A DNA stretch of 64,000 bases from Candidatus Pantoea soli (GTDB taxonomy: Bacteria > Pseudomonadota > Gammaproteobacteria > Enterobacterales > Enterobacteriaceae), in assembly GCF_007833795.1 (NCBI RefSeq), contig NZ_CP032702.1:1426001-1490000 (forward strand). Direction: 5' to 3'. The notes beneath the pieces are model-generated. The model saw nothing but the letters and a program-made list of their open reading frames with translations, made no database searches and was not told the origin of the DNA. The translations under genes were made by a program, and so were the position numbers. Positions 8,600 through 16,869 of the stretch are shown piece by piece. Numbering within the stretch: the first letter of the stretch is position 1; each line of letters begins with the position of its first letter.

Positions 8600-8620
8600 A
8601 AAACCCGGCAGGGCCGGGTC
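8600..8620 (-). terminator. Terminator of the small lipoprotein gene
   Basis: Read on the minus strand, ACCCGGC-CCT-GCCGGGT is followed by TTTTTTATG. It lies just after the stop of the minus-strand lipoprotein gene; with the plus-strand terminators next to it this forms a bidirectional stop region. Confidence 0.75.
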
Positions 8621-8625
8621 GTATC

Positions 8626-8796
8626 TTAATCCTGAGGCTGGCCCACCGGACCTTCACCTTCGCTGGCACCCGGCACGGATTGCTTGCTGGGCGCATGCGG
8701 ACGGCCATCGCTGCCGACAGCATCACTGTGTCGCATACATCCCGCCAGCGTCATCAGTGCCATGACCACTAATCCTGCTTTCATTAATCCCCGCAT
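8626..8796 (-). CDS. Small lipoprotein, 56 residues
   Basis: The ATG at 8796 has a very good ribosome site (CGGAGGCGAT) and is followed by a type-II signal peptide: MRGLMKAGLVVMALMTLAG with a lipobox LAGC, Cys at residue 20. The mature part of 37 residues is hydrophilic, rich in Gly, Ser and Pro, and ends EGPVGQPQD. The gene has its own terminator. I do not recognise the family; the predicted place is the inner leaflet of the outer membrane or the inner membrane. Strong translation signals and a clear lipobox make it a real gene. Confidence 0.75.
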   Translation of the reverse strand: MRGLMKAGLVVMALMTLAGCMRHSDAVGSDGRPHAPSKQSVPGASEGEGPVGQPQD

Positions 8797-8911
8797 ATCG
8801 CCTCCGCGTCACTGTTTCAAAAAGAAAATAATAAAATTCATCGGGTTGCGCAGATAAGCAAAGGCGTAAAACGGCGATTTTGCAAGCGCAGCGGCACACG
8901 GTTTCCGCTGC

Positions 8912-9769
8912 TCAGGTGCTGGCTAACGCCCGGGCGCGTCGCCGGTATTCGCCAGGCGAACAGCCAAAGGCACGGGTAAACGCTTTGTGAAACGAGGATT
9001 CGCTGGCGTAGCCCACTGCCAGTGCAATGCCGATCACCGGCTGCGCCTCACGCGCCAGCTGCTGGGCTGCCAGCTGCAGTCGAATAGTGGCCAGTGCCGC
9101 CTGAGGCGTGGTATGGGTCAGCTGGCGAAACAGGGCAGCGAAGGTTGCACGTGACATAAACACCTGATCGGCCATCTCCGCCACGGTCCACGGACGGTCC
9201 GGTGTGCTGCAGAGCCGGGAAAACAGGGGACCCATCCGCGGATGCAGCGCCAGCGCCAGCAGGCTGCGGTGCGGCAGGGATGACGCAACGCTGTCCCGCA
9301 CCGCCAGCGTAAACATGGCGTTGATCTGCTGGCTGTGCAGTGCGTCACTGCCGGGCTGTCGCGCCGGTGAGGCCGTGCCGAGCAGCGGCAGCAGCGCAGC
9401 CAGCCAGCGGGCTTCAGCGGTTTCCATCTGCGGCGCCAGCAGCAGCGTTTCCGGCAGCGCGGTGAGGAAGGCATGGGCGCTGGCAGGCAGTTGCAGGAGA
9501 CCACAGACCAGCTGCACCGGCTGCGTGTGTCGCTGCACAATCCGGTGCGCCGCATTCTGCGGCAGGAACACCACCTGACCCGCCTGTAATACGTGTTCTG
9601 CGCCGGAAGGCATCTCCAGCCGCACGTCACCGCCGGCAACAGTATGCCAGCGTACGCTGCACAGGTGGCCGGCGTGATGGGGCAGCTGCCATTCACCACT
9701 CAATACGCAGTTTTTATCAATGCTGCCCTGCGGGTTATGCAGCAGCAGTAACTCACTTAACGGGTCCAT
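8912..9769 (-). CDS. rclR: Reactive-chlorine-responsive AraC-family activator RclR
   Basis: A 285-residue regulator with an N-terminal cupin-type sensor domain (about 1-170) and a C-terminal AraC double helix-turn-helix (about 185-280; MSRATFAALFRQ, YASESSFHKAFTRAFGCSPG). It follows E. coli RclR almost throughout: MDPLSELLLLHNPQGSIDKN, then C21, and a second cysteine at residue 89 (VCG). Those two cysteines are the known redox sensors that react with hypochlorous acid, and both are kept here. It is divergent from rclA, with 140 bases between the starts, the expected arrangement for activation of rclA by RclR. The start is ATG 9769. Confidence 0.95.
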   Translation of the reverse strand: MDPLSELLLLHNPQGSIDKNCVLSGEWQLPHHAGHLCSVRWHTVAGGDVRLEMPSGAEHVLQAGQVVFLPQNAAHRIVQRHTQPVQLVCGLLQLPASAHAFLTALPETLLLAPQMETAEARWLAALLPLLGTASPARQPGSDALHSQQINAMFTLAVRDSVASSLPHRSLLALALHPRMGPLFSRLCSTPDRPWTVAEMADQVFMSRATFAALFRQLTHTTPQAALATIRLQLAAQQLAREAQPVIGIALAVGYASESSFHKAFTRAFGCSPGEYRRRARALAST

Positions 9770-9909
9770 GTGCGATCCTGTTTATGCTTCCGGTCAGCCA
9801 TGATTCAGACGCTGCGACAAAAAAGCCAGCGTTTAAGCGGGAAATTGTCACGCCGTGACGCCTAACCTGATTGCAGGCAACCCCAAGAGTCATTTATCCG
9901 GAGAACAGC

Positions 9910-11234
9910 ATGAACCATTATCAGGCAGCGATCATTGGCTTTGGCAAGGCAGGCAAAACGCTGGCGGCCGCACTCGGGCGCGCAGGCTGGCGGGTGGCAA
10001 TCATTGAAAAATCCACCCACATGTATGGCGGCACCTGTATTAACGTTGGCTGTATTCCAACCAAAGCGCTGGTGCACGACGCGCAGGCGAATATCGATTT
10101 CAGCGCGGCCATGCAGCGTAAAGACGGGGTGGTGGACCTGCTGCGCGAGAAAAATTACCAGAACCTTGCCAGCCTGGAACAGGTCGACGTCATTGACGGA
10201 CAGGCTGAATTTGCTGATGCGCATACCCTGAAGATCCTCACCGCACAGGGTATAGACTACCTGAGCGCCGAAAAGATCTTTATCAATACCGGTGCCGAAG
10301 CGGTGATCCCGGCGATCCCGGGGCTGGCGCCCGGGCCGCGTGTGGTAGACAGCAGCGGCCTGCTTGGCCTCACGCACTTACCCAAACGGCTGGGGATCCT
10401 CGGTGGCGGGTATGTCGGCGTAGAGTTTGCCTCCCTGTTTGCCCGCTTTGGCAGCAAGGTTACGCTGTTTGACACCGCGCCGCAGTTTCTGCCGCGGGAA
10501 GATGCGGATATCAGCGCGGCGGTGCGCACTGTGCTGCAGGATCAGGGAATCGATCTGCGGCTCAGCAGCAGGGTCATTGCCGTCACAGCCGACGCCAGCC
10601 AAGTGACACTGCACACCGGTGCGGAAGATCATCAGGTGGATGTGTTGCTGATCGCAACCGGACGCCGGCCGGCGGCACAACAGCTGAAACCTGAAAATGC
10701 CGGTGTCGCGCTGGATGCACGTGGTGCGGTTGTGGTGGACCGCCAGCTGAAAACCTCGGTCGATCATATCTGGGCCATGGGCGATGTCACCGGCGGCCCA
10801 CAGTTTACCTATATTTCGCTGGATGATTTTCGCATTGTGCAGGATCAGTTGCTGGGCGAAGGGCGGCGGACCACAGACGACCGCGTCAACATTCCGTATT
10901 CGGTATTCATGGCGCCGACGCTTTCGCGCATCGGGCTGACAGAGGCACAGGCCCGCGCCGAAGGCCGGGATATTCAGGTGGTTTCACTCCGGTGGCGGCC
11001 ATTCCGCGTGCGCGGGTGATTAACGATACGCGCGGCGTGCTGAAGGCGGTGGTGGAACGTCCGACGCAGCAGATTCTTGGCGTGGCGCTGCTGGCAGCCG
11101 ATTCTCATGAGGTGATTAATATTGTGAAAACGGTGATGGACGCCGGACTGCCGTATACCGTGCTGCGCGATCAGATTTTCACCCATCCGACGATGAGTGA
11201 AGCCCTGAACGATCTGTTTGCGCTGGTCAGATAA
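9910..11234 (+). pseudogene. rclA: Reactive chlorine resistance flavoprotein RclA with a one-base frameshift
   Basis: RclA is an FAD-dependent pyridine-nucleotide disulfide oxidoreductase that protects against hypochlorous acid. From ATG 9910 (GGAG upstream) the frame shows the FAD motif IGFGKAGKTLAAALG, the redox pair in YGGTCINVGCIPTK (two cysteines five apart), the NAD motif GILGGGYVGVEFAS and GDVTGGPQFTY. Near 10988 the frame changes: it runs into WRPFRVRG and stops at 11019, while the +1-shifted frame carries the remaining dimerisation domain (VAAIPRARVINDTRGVLKA, DSHEVINIVKTVMDAGLPY, FTHPTMSEALNDLF) to 11234. Adding one base to CT-CCGGTG restores the family's LPVAAIPRARV. The lost part includes the dimer interface, so the product is probably inactive unless this is a sequencing error. 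rclB and rclC are absent downstream. Confidence 0.88.
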
Positions 11235-11274
11235 AGGGCAAAGACGCCGCAGGCAGCGCGGCGTCTTACCGGGC

Positions 11275-12774
11275 TTAGCCCAGATTGCCGCTCAGGCGAT
11301 CGCGAAAATCGCTGCTGCGATTATCGAGGCCGACAAAGGTCACGGTGGCACCGTGACGCTGATAGCGGTATTCAATGGCGTCAAGCGCCGCCACGCTGGA
11401 GGCATCCCAGATTTGCGCGTGCGTCAGATCGATGGTGACGCGGCGCGGATCGTGGCCATAATCGAAATGTTCAAACAGGTCGTTACTGCTGCCGAAAAAC
11501 AGCGGCCCCCGCACGGTATAGTGCACTTCTTCTCCATCCTCGCTCAGTTGACGTTCGGCATGGATAACGTGAGCAATGCGACGCGCAAACAGCATCATGG
11601 CCAGAATCACGCCCATCAGCACGCCCAGTGCCAGGTTGCCGGTCCAGACGGTGACGGCCACGGTCAGCACCATCACCAGCGTTTCAGACCACGGCATGCG
11701 TTTCAGCGTGGCGGGCTGCAGACTGTGCCAGTTTACGGTTTTCACGGCCACCACCATCATAATGGCCGCCAGTACCACCATGGGGATCTGCGCCATGATC
11801 TGGCTCAGACCGGTCACCAGCAGCAGCAGCACGATGGCCGCTGCCACGGTTGAAACGCGGGTACGCGCTTTGCCCAGCTCAACGTTAACAATGGTCTGGC
11901 CAATCATGGCGCAGCCGGCGATACCGCCATAAAAGCCCGCCAGGATATTGCCCACGCCCAGCGCCCAGGATTCGCGACGCTTACCCGATGGCGTATCGGT
12001 GAGATCGTCCACCAGTTTAGCGGTCAGCAGCGATTCCATCAGGCCGACAAAGGCCACGGAAAGGGCGGTTGGCCAGACGATTTGCAGCGTCTGCAGGTTA
12101 ACAGGCACCAGCAGCGCAGTAAACCCCGGCAGGCCGGCCGTCATCGGACCTCCATCACCGACATTCGGTACGCGATAGCCAAGCAGCAGCGCGACCGCAG
12201 TGACGGCGACAATCGCCACCAGCGGCGACGGCACGCTTTTCAGCACCTTTGGCAGCAGCAGTACAATCGCCAGCGTGACGGCAAACAGCCCCCACACCAG
12301 AGCAGACTGACCCCAGACATGCGGCACCTGCGCAAAGAAAATCAGGATGCCCAGCGCATTCACGAAGCCAATCATCACCGAACGCGGAATATAACGCATC
12401 ATGCGTGACAGTCCGGCAAGGCCAAAAATAATCTGAATAATGCCGCCGAGAATCACGGCGGGCAGGATATAGGCGACCCCGTGCGCATGCACCATCGGGC
12501 CAATCACCAGCGCAACCGAACCGGCGGCGGCGGTAACCATGGCCGGTCGACCGCCCAGAATGGAGAGTGTCAGGCACAGCACCACGGAGGCCACCAGGCT
12601 GACTTTGGGATCCACGCCGGCAATCACCGAAAACGAGATCACTTCTGGAATCAGTGCCAGCGCGGTAATCACGCCGGCCAGACATTCACGGGTTAACAGG
12701 GCGGGAGAACGCAGGACGCGTCCGACCGTGATATCGCTTGCCGCCGCAGCAGCAGGATCGCTCGGATGACTCAT
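11275..12774 (-). CDS. SulP-family inorganic anion transporter with STAS domain
   Basis: A 499-residue inner-membrane transporter. The N-terminal 390 residues are hydrophobic, with 10-12 segments and SulP hallmarks (ECLAGVITALALIPEVISFS, GRPAMVTAAAGSVALVIGP, YIPRSVMIGFVNALGILIF). The C-terminal ~85 residues form a STAS domain (VRGPLFFGSSNDLFEHF, VTIDLTHAQIWDASSVAALD). Relatives move sulfate, bicarbonate or dicarboxylates; the substrate here cannot be deduced. It is shorter than E. coli DauA (about 550), mainly in the termini. It converges on the broken rclA and is a single-gene unit. Confidence 0.88.
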   Translation of the reverse strand: MSHPSDPAAAAASDITVGRVLRSPALLTRECLAGVITALALIPEVISFSVIAGVDPKVSLVASVVLCLTLSILGGRPAMVTAAAGSVALVIGPMVHAHGVAYILPAVILGGIIQIIFGLAGLSRMMRYIPRSVMIGFVNALGILIFFAQVPHVWGQSALVWGLFAVTLAIVLLLPKVLKSVPSPLVAIVAVTAVALLLGYRVPNVGDGGPMTAGLPGFTALLVPVNLQTLQIVWPTALSVAFVGLMESLLTAKLVDDLTDTPSGKRRESWALGVGNILAGFYGGIAGCAMIGQTIVNVELGKARTRVSTVAAAIVLLLLVTGLSQIMAQIPMVVLAAIMMVVAVKTVNWHSLQPATLKRMPWSETLVMVLTVAVTVWTGNLALGVLMGVILAMMLFARRIAHVIHAERQLSEDGEEVHYTVRGPLFFGSSNDLFEHFDYGHDPRRVTIDLTHAQIWDASSVAALDAIEYRYQRHGATVTFVGLDNRSSDFRDRLSGNLG

Positions 12775-12928
12775 AGATTTGCAGGCTCTTTTCTTGTGTT
12801 GCGCCAGCCGTCACGGCAGGGCAGATTTTAAGGAAGACATTAACGCGGAGGATGTTACCGGGGGATGACGTGGGATACCAGCAAAACGCGGTGCAGTGGG
12901 ATGATTCCGTCCCTGGAATCCGGCATAG

Positions 12929-13186
12929 CTATACCGAAAAATCGTCGGGCGTTTTATTGACCACCATTTCCAGCAGATGGCGATAGATGTCCAGCTGTAC
13001 CACATCGCTCTCCTGCTCCAGCCGGGAGATCAGTGCGCTGATAATGGCTTTATTGGTCACCGGCATACCGGCCTGAAGAATCTCAGCAATGAGATGGCCG
13101 AACACTTCCATCTCATTGATGTCGTTGTGGTGCGCCTGAGTAAAGTAGTCAGCGACGGTTGCGCTGTTATTGGCGGCGTTTTGCAT
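12929..13186 (-). CDS. AriR/YmgB-like biofilm and stress regulator
   Basis: An 85-residue, mainly helical protein. ATG 13186 was chosen over the longer frame because AAGGG lies 8-9 bases upstream and the family starts here. The core (FGHLIAEILQAGMPVTNKAI, ISALISRLEQESDVVQLDIYRHLLEMVV) resembles the YmgB/AriR/YcgZ 'connector' group, which feeds into Rcs signalling and acid or biofilm responses in E. coli. Similarity is moderate, so I give no symbol. The upstream region carries TTGTACAA palindromes like those bound by the MerR-type regulators that control such genes in E. coli. Confidence 0.72.
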   Translation of the reverse strand: MQNAANNSATVADYFTQAHHNDINEMEVFGHLIAEILQAGMPVTNKAIISALISRLEQESDVVQLDIYRHLLEMVVNKTPDDFSV

Positions 13187-13386
13187 GTGTAAGCCCTTAA
13201 GATTGGCTGATGGCGTCAGCGCCTTCAGTTCCATGATGAAAAATTGACGCGCGGACAGGCGCGAAAACCCCTCATCACCCAACGCAAAAAGACACCTCTG
13301 AAGGTTGAAATCCAAAAACACCTTCAGAGGCGACGCAACGTGCATCATTCGTTACTGAATCGTTAACCGATTCATGGCGCACAAAG

Positions 13387-13505
13387 TTATACAATATGTG
13401 TTAACTTGTACAACAAAGAATTAAGCATTTTGTGCTTAGTGTTTTATTGCTATGAAATCGCTACCATTTTTCGGAAAAATAAACTTATACATGTGGTTGT
13501 ACAAC
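13387..13505. promoter_or_regulatory. Repeated TTGTACAA-type elements
   Basis: TTATACAA (13387-13394) with TTGTACAA (13406-13413), centres 19 bases apart; and TTATACAT (13485-13492) with GTTGTACAAC (13496-13505), a perfect 10-base palindrome. They resemble the TTGTACA boxes of MerR-type MlrA/BluR sites known in E. coli. Assignment to a regulator is inference. Confidence 0.5.
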
Positions 13506-13588
13506 CCGAAAATTCTGAGTTTTTTTCGCTTAAGTGAAATTACCCTGCTGGCTGTTCAGCAGCTACAGTTAACCGCACAGACCCACTT

Positions 13589-13644
13589 TTCATTCAGGCT
13601 GGCGTTCTACTATAATAACCTTCACGTTTAGTTAGATATCTAAC
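13589..13644 (+). promoter_or_regulatory. Promoter and palindromic operator of the marR-efflux operon
   Basis: TTCATT (13589-13594) and TATAAT (13611-13616) have a 16-base spacer. Just past the predicted start site is GTTAGATATCTAAC (13631-13644), a perfect 14-base palindrome of the kind bound by MarR-family repressors. A repressor there would block transcription, fitting autoregulation. Confidence 0.68.
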
Positions 13645-13661
13645 CATTAGGCCGCTACGCT

Positions 13662-14093
13662 TTGAGTGACTACCCGCAACCCTTTTCCCGCTTACTCCAT
13701 CTTACCGCCCACGCATGGCGGCTGGCGGTTGACCGGCGTCTGAAGGAGAGTGGCCTGAGCATGAGCAGCTGGATGGCGATTGCCAGCGTCGCGACGGCCG
13801 CGGAGCCGCCGACGCAAAAAGCGCTGGCGCAGCTGCTGGGGCTGGAAGAGGCGAGCGTGGTCCCGCTGGTGGATCGGCTGGTGAAACAGCAGTTGCTGGC
13901 GCGGGTGCAGCCGCCGGACGATCGGCGGAAACGTCTGCTGGTGCTGACGCCGCAGGGCACACTGGCATTCAGTGAAGTGAAAACCCAGGCGGATGCGCTG
14001 CGTGCCCAGCTGCTACAGGATATTGATGCTGGCGAACTGGCGATTGCGGAGAAAGTCCTGCAGCAGCTGCTGGACCGGCTGGGGAGCCTCTGA
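13662..14093 (+). CDS. MarR-family transcriptional regulator
   Basis: A 143-residue winged-helix protein. The DNA-binding part is clear: KALAQLLGLEEASVVPLVDR, then the wing with PPDDRRKRLLVLTPQG. Dimerisation helices lie at both ends. The start is a TTG at 13662, the only start-like codon before the conserved N-terminal helix, so the exact start is uncertain. It is the first gene of a four-gene operon and is followed after 2 bases by the MFS pump; a perfect palindrome overlaps its promoter. It probably represses the pump until a ligand binds. No gene symbol: it resembles EmrR/SlyA only generally. Confidence 0.85.
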   Translation: MSDYPQPFSRLLHLTAHAWRLAVDRRLKESGLSMSSWMAIASVATAAEPPTQKALAQLLGLEEASVVPLVDRLVKQQLLARVQPPDDRRKRLLVLTPQGTLAFSEVKTQADALRAQLLQDIDAGELAIAEKVLQQLLDRLGSL

Positions 14094-14095
14094 TC

Positions 14096-15781
14096 GTGGC
14101 AAAACGCAATCCTTATGCGCAGCGGGAGTGGCTGCCGCACGAAAAGCCAATGCTGCCGGGCTCACCGTCGACGCCGCTGCATTCGCCCGGGAAACGCGTG
14201 GCATTTGGGCTGATTGGCCTGCTGATCTCCATCACCGGGGCGCTGAGTAACGCGCTGGTAACCGCCAACCTCACCAACCTGCAGGGCACGTTTGCCGCCT
14301 ACAGCAATGAAATCGCCTGGCTGCCGGCAGTCTATGTGATGGGCAACATCTCAATAAACCTGCTGCTGGTGAAATTTCGTCAGCAGTTCGGGCTGCGCCT
14401 GTTTACCGAAGCCTTCCTGGTGCTGTACGTCATCGTGGCGTTTTTCCATCTTATTGCCAACGATCTCAGCTCGGCGATTATCGTACGCACCGCGCATGGC
14501 ATGGTGGGTGCCGCGCTCAGCTCGCTCGGCATCTATTACCAGATCCAGGCCTGGCCGGCGAAACATCGCCTGAAAGCGCTGGTCATCGGCATCACCGCGT
14601 CGCAGCTGGCGATTCCGCTGGCGCGGCTGTTCTCCACCGAACTGCTGCAGCTTGAGGAGTGGCGCGGGCTCTATCTGTTTGAACTGGGTCTGGCGATGAT
14701 CGCGCTGGGCTGCGTGCTGGTTGTCAAACTGCCGCCCGGCGATCGTTTCAAAGCGTTTGAAAAACTCGATTTTGTCACCTTTCTGCTGCTGGCACCAGGC
14801 ATGGCGCTGCTGTGCGGAGTGCTGTCGCTGGGACGCATTGAGTGGTGGTTCAGTACGCCGTGGCTGGGTGTCTGTCTGGCGCTGGCACTGACGCTGATTG
14901 TGGCGGCGGTGGTGCTGGAGCACAATCGCGCTAACCCGCTGATTAACACGCGCTGGCTGAGCAACGGCATGATGGTGCGGTTGGGGATTGTGATGATCAT
15001 GATGCGTATCGTGCTGGCGGAACAGAATACCGGCGCGGTAGGCTTTCTGCAGCAGCTCGGGCTGCAGAACGATCAGATGCGCGGGCTGGCGCTGGCGATT
15101 ATCGCCGGCGTGATCTGCGGCATGGTTGCCAGCGCGCTGACCATCAAACCCACTCACCTCAACTGGCCGATTGTGACGTCACTGGCCATCATGATTGTGG
15201 CGTCGCTGATGGATGCGCAATCCAGCCCGCTGACGCGCGGCAATAATTTGTATATCAGCCAGTTTTTGCTGGGGTTCAGCAGCGCCTTTTTCCTTGCGCC
15301 GGCGATGCTGCTGGGGATTGGCGGCGTGGTCACCCAGCCGAAAAATCTGGTGAGCTTTGTGGTGCTGTTTGGCATGAGCCAGAACCTCGGCGGCCTGATT
15401 GGTTCGGCGATTCTCGGCACCTTTCAGACCTGGCGCGAAAAATATCACTCCAGTTTGCTCGGTGACCAGCTGTCGCAGCTCGATCCGAACGTGACCGATC
15501 GTCTGAATCAGTACAGCGCGCTGTTCCGCAGCCAGCTGACCGACAGCGTGCTGCTCAGTGCGCAGAGCAGCAGCCAGCTGCAAACCACCGCCACGCTACA
15601 GGCGAATGTGCTGGCTTATAACGATACCTATCTGCTGACGGCCGCGCTGGCGCTGATCACCCTGATGTGGGTGCTGTGGCGGCTGACGCGGCAGCGTTAC
15701 CTGAGCTGGCGCCAGGCACGGCATAACCTGGCAGAGCAGCGCCAGCAGGCGATTTCAGAAAACCGAACGGAGACCCCATGA
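14096..15781 (+). CDS. DHA2-type MFS drug/metabolite exporter
   Basis: A 561-residue inner-membrane major-facilitator protein with about 14 hydrophobic segments. The N-terminal ~45 residues are cytoplasmic and proline-rich. Segments such as LTNLQGTFAAYSNEIAWLPA and VYVMGNISINLLLVKFRQQFG fit the EmrB/DHA2 group, although its usual motif-C region is divergent. A large periplasmic stretch lies between the last two helices. The GTG at 14096 starts two bases after the marR stop; the end overlaps the HlyD gene by ATGA. With that adaptor and the outer-membrane factor it should form a tripartite proton-driven exporter. The substrate is unknown; the siderophore receptor downstream raises siderophore or phenolic export as possibilities. 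Confidence 0.87.
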   Translation: MAKRNPYAQREWLPHEKPMLPGSPSTPLHSPGKRVAFGLIGLLISITGALSNALVTANLTNLQGTFAAYSNEIAWLPAVYVMGNISINLLLVKFRQQFGLRLFTEAFLVLYVIVAFFHLIANDLSSAIIVRTAHGMVGAALSSLGIYYQIQAWPAKHRLKALVIGITASQLAIPLARLFSTELLQLEEWRGLYLFELGLAMIALGCVLVVKLPPGDRFKAFEKLDFVTFLLLAPGMALLCGVLSLGRIEWWFSTPWLGVCLALALTLIVAAVVLEHNRANPLINTRWLSNGMMVRLGIVMIMMRIVLAEQNTGAVGFLQQLGLQNDQMRGLALAIIAGVICGMVASALTIKPTHLNWPIVTSLAIMIVASLMDAQSSPLTRGNNLYISQFLLGFSSAFFLAPAMLLGIGGVVTQPKNLVSFVVLFGMSQNLGGLIGSAILGTFQTWREKYHSSLLGDQLSQLDPNVTDRLNQYSALFRSQLTDSVLLSAQSSSQLQTTATLQANVLAYNDTYLLTAALALITLMWVLWRLTRQRYLSWRQARHNLAEQRQQAISENRTETP

Positions 15782-16869
15782 GTCAACAGGATGATCTTCA
15801 GTCTGCCGAGCGCGAACGCGCTAACCGCCGACGGATTCTCTCTATCGCAGCCGGCAGCGGCATTGTGATTGTCGGCGTGCTGGTGATTTTGTATGCGTGG
15901 CAGCTGTGGCCTTTTACCAGCACCATTCAGTCCACCGAGAACGCCTACGTGCGCGGCCAGGTGACCTTTATCAGCCCGCAGGTCAGCGGCTACCTCACCG
16001 GTGTTGAGGTGGTGGATTTGCAACCGGTGACCCGTGGACAGCTGCTGATGACCATCGACGATCGCATCTACCGTCAGCGCGTGCATCAGGCTCAGGCGCA
16101 GCTCGATATGAAAATCGCCGCGCTGAACAATAATCAGCAGCAGCGCCGCAGTGCGGAAGCTACCATCGCCAGCAATCAGGCGGCGCTGGAAAATGCCCGG
16201 GCGCAGGCGCTGAAAAGCGGGCTGGATCTGAAACGCGTGGAGAATCTGGCGTCTGACGGCTCGCTTTCCGTGCGTGAGCGCGATGCCGCACGGGCGGCGA
16301 ACGCGCAGGCGCAGGCGCAACAGCGTCAGGCTGCCGCGCAGGTGGCCGTGGCGCAGCAGAATCTGCAGACGGTGATTGTTAATCGCGCCTCGCTGGAGGG
16401 TGATGTCGCCAGCGCGAAAGCGGCGCTGGAACTGGCCAATATCGATCTGGCGAATACGCGGATTATCGCGCCGGACAGTGGCCAGCTCGGGCAGCTGTCG
16501 GTGCGTAAAGGGACCTATGTCACGGCGGGCACGCGCCTGACATCGGTGGTGCCGGATAACAAATGGATTATCGCCAACCTGAAAGAGACGCAGCTGGCGC
16601 GGGTGCGGCCCGGCCTGCCGGTCACCATTCGCGTGGATGCGCTGGACGGTAAGCGCTTTGACGGCCGGGTGGAGTTCATCTCACCGGCGGCCGGTTCGGA
16701 GTTCAGCGCTATCTCGCCGGACAACGCTACCGGCAACTTCGTTAAAATTGCGCAGCGTATACCGGTGCGTATCCGCATTCTGGGTAATGATCAGCAGCTG
16801 CTGCGGCCGGGGATGTCGGTAGAAGTGAGTATTGATACCGCCGCCGAACCGCACAGGGATGCACCATGA
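15778..16869 (+). CDS. HlyD/EmrA-like membrane-fusion protein
   Basis: A 363-residue periplasmic adaptor anchored by one N-terminal helix (residues about 22-42). The lipoyl-type half-motifs are seen at STENAYVRGQVTFISPQVSG and again at NTRIIAPDSGQLGQLSVRKG, flanking an alanine/glutamine-rich coiled-coil hairpin (about 95-220). A beta-barrel domain follows (VPDNKWIIANLKETQLARVR). It bridges the MFS pump to the outer-membrane factor. The ATG lies within the ATGA overlap with the MFS gene; its own stop overlaps the OMF gene the same way, so translation is coupled. Confidence 0.92.
   Translation: MSQQDDLQSAERERANRRRILSIAAGSGIVIVGVLVILYAWQLWPFTSTIQSTENAYVRGQVTFISPQVSGYLTGVEVVDLQPVTRGQLLMTIDDRIYRQRVHQAQAQLDMKIAALNNNQQQRRSAEATIASNQAALENARAQALKSGLDLKRVENLASDGSLSVRERDAARAANAQAQAQQRQAAAQVAVAQQNLQTVIVNRASLEGDVASAKAALELANIDLANTRIIAPDSGQLGQLSVRKGTYVTAGTRLTSVVPDNKWIIANLKETQLARVRPGLPVTIRVDALDGKRFDGRVEFISPAAGSEFSAISPDNATGNFVKIAQRIPVRIRILGNDQQLLRPGMSVEVSIDTAAEPHRDAP

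Larger units (their letters stand above)
13187..13661. other. 475-base AT-rich intergenic region between ymgB-like and marR-like genes
   Basis: This region separates two divergent genes. It holds the repeated TTGTACAA/TTATACAA elements (13387-13413 and 13485-13505) on the left and the marR promoter with its operator on the right. No additional gene is apparent. Confidence 0.7.

Noticed and set aside
11218..11853. 211-codon plus-strand frame opposite the SulP gene
   Set aside because: His/Gln-rich antisense translation typical of a shadow of membrane-protein DNA.
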